Shown here: positions 5,985 through 7,489 of the stretch, piece after piece
How the letters are laid out: the number at the start of each line of letters is the position of its first letter
Position numbering within the stretch: the stretch's first letter is position 1
NCBI GenBank assembly: GCA_015487895.1
Contig: WFOW01000047.1
Location: 1-7,489 of the forward strand
Length of the DNA stretch: 7,489 nucleotides
From: Gammaproteobacteria bacterium
GTDB lineage: Bacteria > Pseudomonadota > Gammaproteobacteria > S144-34
Reading direction: 5' to 3'
Notes under the pieces: model-generated
The model's input: the letters and a program-made list of their open reading frames with translations, nothing else
Database searches by the model: none
Told to the model about the DNA's origin: nothing
Position numbers and translations under genes: made by a program

Positions 5985-6368
5985 TCAGTGCAGGGCGTTG
6001 GGCACCGAAAGGGTGAAGGCCGGGATCTCGGCCTCGAAGCGCACGCCGTCGTCGGCCAGCATGTGGTAGCGCCCGCGCATGCTGCCCACGGGCGTCTCGA
6101 GGACGGCGCCGCTGGTGTACTGGAAGCTCTCGCCGGGGGCGAGCCGGGGCTGCTCGCCGACCACGCCCTCGCCCTGGACCTCCTGCACGCGGCCGTTGGC
6201 GTCGGTCACGATCCAGTGCCGCGAGATCAGGCGGGCCGGCACCCGGCCGACGTTGCGGATGGTGATGGTGTAGCCGAAGACGTAGCGGCCGGCGGCCGGG
6301 TCCGACTGCTCCGGCACGAAGAAGGACACGGGCTCGACGAGGATGCGGTAGGAAGCGGGATCGCTCAT
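5985..6368 (-). CDS. apaG: ApaG protein (ApaG/DUF525 domain)
   Basis: A 127-residue single-domain protein of the ApaG family with a fibronectin type III-like beta-sandwich fold. Its molecular role is not settled; corD mutations in Salmonella link it to cobalt resistance and magnesium efflux. The family core is intact: FGYTITIRNVG near 31-41, SRHWIVTDANG at 49-59, VQGEGVVGEQP at 64-74, LAPGESFQYTSG, and TPVGSMRGRYHM at 92-103. I prefer ATG at 6368; an in-frame GTG at 6377 would add three residues, but its own GTGGGG sequence looks more like the ribosome-binding site for the ATG. It lies immediately upstream of apaH and 67 bases downstream of glk, all on the same strand, with no clear terminator between. 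Confidence 0.95.
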   Translation of the reverse strand: MSDPASYRILVEPVSFFVPEQSDPAAGRYVFGYTITIRNVGRVPARLISRHWIVTDANGRVQEVQGEGVVGEQPRLAPGESFQYTSGAVLETPVGSMRGRYHMLADDGVRFEAEIPAFTLSVPNALH

Positions 6369-6435
6369 GCGCCCCACGTTAGCCCAGCCGCCGCGTGCAG
6401 TCCACGGGCCCGCGGTGGGGAAAATCCGGGACGCC
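6369..6435. other. glk-apaG spacer
   Basis: Sixty-seven bases between the glk stop and the apaG start. There is no clear intrinsic terminator or promoter; the only imperfect pairing is CCAC/GTGG around a GC loop near 6401-6417. Read-through from glk into apaG-apaH is plausible but not shown. Confidence 0.45.
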
Positions 6436-7443
6436 TCAGCGGGGGGCCGCGGCGAGCGCGAGGCGGCCGGCGCCGAGCAGCCCCGCCTCCGGATCGAGCA
6501 CCAGGTGGACGGGCATGGCGGCGAGCAGCGCCTCCATCGGCGGCTTGGCGCGGAAGGCCTCCAGGAAGCCGCCGGACCGGAAGAAGGGCGTCAGGCGCGG
6601 GGCGATGCCGCCCGCGACGTAGACGCCCCCGCGCGCCAGCAGCAGCAGGGCGAGGTCGCCGGCGCGGGCGCCGTAGATGCGCACGAAGAGCTCCACCGCG
6701 CGCACCGCGAGGGGGTCCTCGCCGTCGAGCGCCGCCCGGCCGATGGCCGCGGCGCGGTCGCCGGCGGCGAGGGCGGCCGCAAGGGCCGCCCCGGGCCGTG
6801 TCCCGTCGCGCGCGCACAGGAAGTCGAGGATGCGCGCGAGCCCCGGCCCCGAGAGCACGTGCTCGGCGGTGACGCGCCCGAGGCGCGCGCGCAGCCATTC
6901 GGCGAGCGCGGCCTGCTCGGCGTCCGCCGGAGCGAAGTCGCCGTGCCCGCCCTCGGAAGGCAGCACGCGCCAGCCTTCCCCGTCGGGCACGGCCGCCGCC
7001 ATGCCGAGGCCGGTGCCGGCGCCGATCACCGCCCGCGGCGCCCCGGGCCGGGGCTCCCCGGCCTGGAGCGTCTCCAGCCCGCCGGGCGCGAGCGCATCGA
7101 GCCCGTGCACCACCGCCTCAAAGTCGTTGACGAGCCGCACGCGGGCCACGCCCATGGCCCGCGCCACGGCGGCGCCCTCCAGCCGCCAGGGCAGGTTCGT
7201 GACCCGCGCGCGCTCCTCCATGCCGGCGGCCTCCACGGGGCCGGCGACGGCGAGGCAGGCCGTCGAGGCGTCGCGCGCGGCGGGCTCGGCGGCCGTGAAA
7301 TCGGCCAGCAGCCGGTACGGGTCCTCCCACTCGGCGCTCGCGTAGCGCCGCCGGGCGAGCACGCGGGGCCGCCCGTCCGCGCCCGGCTCGACCACGGCGA
7401 GCAGGGTCTTGGTGCCGCCGACGTCCGCCGCCAGGGCCCTCAT
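6436..7443 (-). CDS. glk: glucokinase
   Basis: Phosphorylates glucose to glucose-6-phosphate with ATP in the cytoplasm, feeding glycolysis, the pentose phosphate route or Entner-Doudoroff. The 335-residue protein belongs to the E. coli-type Glk family (E. coli 321 residues). It shows the ATP phosphate-binding DVGGTKT at 7-13, AGPV at 67-70, TNLPW at 82-86, NDFEA at 106-110 with Asp107 as the expected catalytic base, GAGTGLG at 141-147, SEGGHGDFAP at 163-172 supplying Glu164 and His167 for glucose, TAEHVLSGPGL with Glu194, and a C-terminal GGI motif. ATG at 7443 overlaps the TGA of the preceding frame as ATGA, and no Shine-Dalgarno sequence is visible, so translation is probably coupled. A sugar-kinase relative with another hexose substrate is possible but less likely. 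Confidence 0.93.
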   Translation of the reverse strand: MRALAADVGGTKTLLAVVEPGADGRPRVLARRRYASAEWEDPYRLLADFTAAEPAARDASTACLAVAGPVEAAGMEERARVTNLPWRLEGAAVARAMGVARVRLVNDFEAVVHGLDALAPGGLETLQAGEPRPGAPRAVIGAGTGLGMAAAVPDGEGWRVLPSEGGHGDFAPADAEQAALAEWLRARLGRVTAEHVLSGPGLARILDFLCARDGTRPGAALAAALAAGDRAAAIGRAALDGEDPLAVRAVELFVRIYGARAGDLALLLLARGGVYVAGGIAPRLTPFFRSGGFLEAFRAKPPMEALLAAMPVHLVLDPEAGLLGAGRLALAAAPR

Positions 7444-7489
7444 GGCGCGCCGGGACGGGCGAGGCCGCGGGGCAGCTCGGCGGCCGCGG
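7440..7489 (-). CDS. C-terminal end of an unidentified upstream gene
   Basis: In the frame one base off glk the minus strand reads AAAELPRGLARPGAP and then TGA. The stop shares four bases (ATGA) with the glk start, the typical junction of translationally coupled genes. Only about 15 residues are visible, too few to assign a family. A carbohydrate gene such as 6-phosphogluconolactonase (zwf-pgl-glk clusters exist) would be a natural neighbour, but this is a guess. Confidence 0.5.
   Translation of the reverse strand, partial: AAAELPRGLARPGAP

Noticed and set aside
4555..6069. Plus-strand open frame of 504 codons opposite the PagL-like gene and apaH
   Set aside because: It spans two genes and their intergenic gap without recognisable features; it is an antisense shadow.
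1..7489. CRISPR array, transposase, tRNA or rRNA
   Set aside because: No regularly spaced repeats, terminal inverted repeats, transposase motifs or cloverleaf and rRNA sequences were seen on either strand.

Overview
The window reads as chromosomal DNA of a very GC-rich proteobacterium, most likely a gammaproteobacterium. The pairs apaG-apaH and metR-metH and an E. coli-type Glk point that way. Third codon positions are almost always G or C, so long open frames occur on both strands and most of them are artefacts. An Ectothiorhodospiraceae/Chromatiales-like host is a guess from gene style and base composition, not something the sequence proves. I see no mobile element, tRNA, rRNA, CRISPR array or recognisable riboswitch.

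Left part (1-3429): a methionine synthase locus on the minus strand. The first gene (2468-3337) encodes a free-standing MetH activation (AdoMet-binding) domain. Sixteen bases downstream the catalytic metH begins at 2451 and runs off the left edge after 817 codons, inside its cobalamin-binding domain. Divergent from this pair is metR (3430-4398, plus strand), the LysR-family homocysteine-responsive regulator. The 92-bp region between them is unusually AT-rich for this DNA. It carries two MetR-box-like sequences 31 bp apart, each differing from the enterobacterial consensus at the same single position, plus a perfect 6-bp inverted repeat. Together these form a self-contained module: regulator, its probable operators, the enzyme and the enzyme's reactivation module.

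Right part (4399-7489): metR ends in a GC hairpin whose loop is its own stop codon and faces a convergent minus-strand group. In order of transcription this is the tail of an unidentified gene (7440-7489), glk glucokinase (overlapping it by ATGA), apaG, apaH and a PagL-like outer-membrane lipid A deacylase with a GTG start and a strong ribosome-binding site. apaG-apaH are the classic pair for an ApaG-domain protein and diadenosine tetraphosphate hydrolase. Here glk lies directly upstream instead of the usual rsmA (ksgA).

Most of the window is ordinary core metabolism. The points worth a second look are the splitting and order of the MetH modules, the operator architecture of the metR/metH promoter region, and possible substitutions at expected functional positions in the activation domain and in PagL. 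No gap between genes exceeds about 120 bases.
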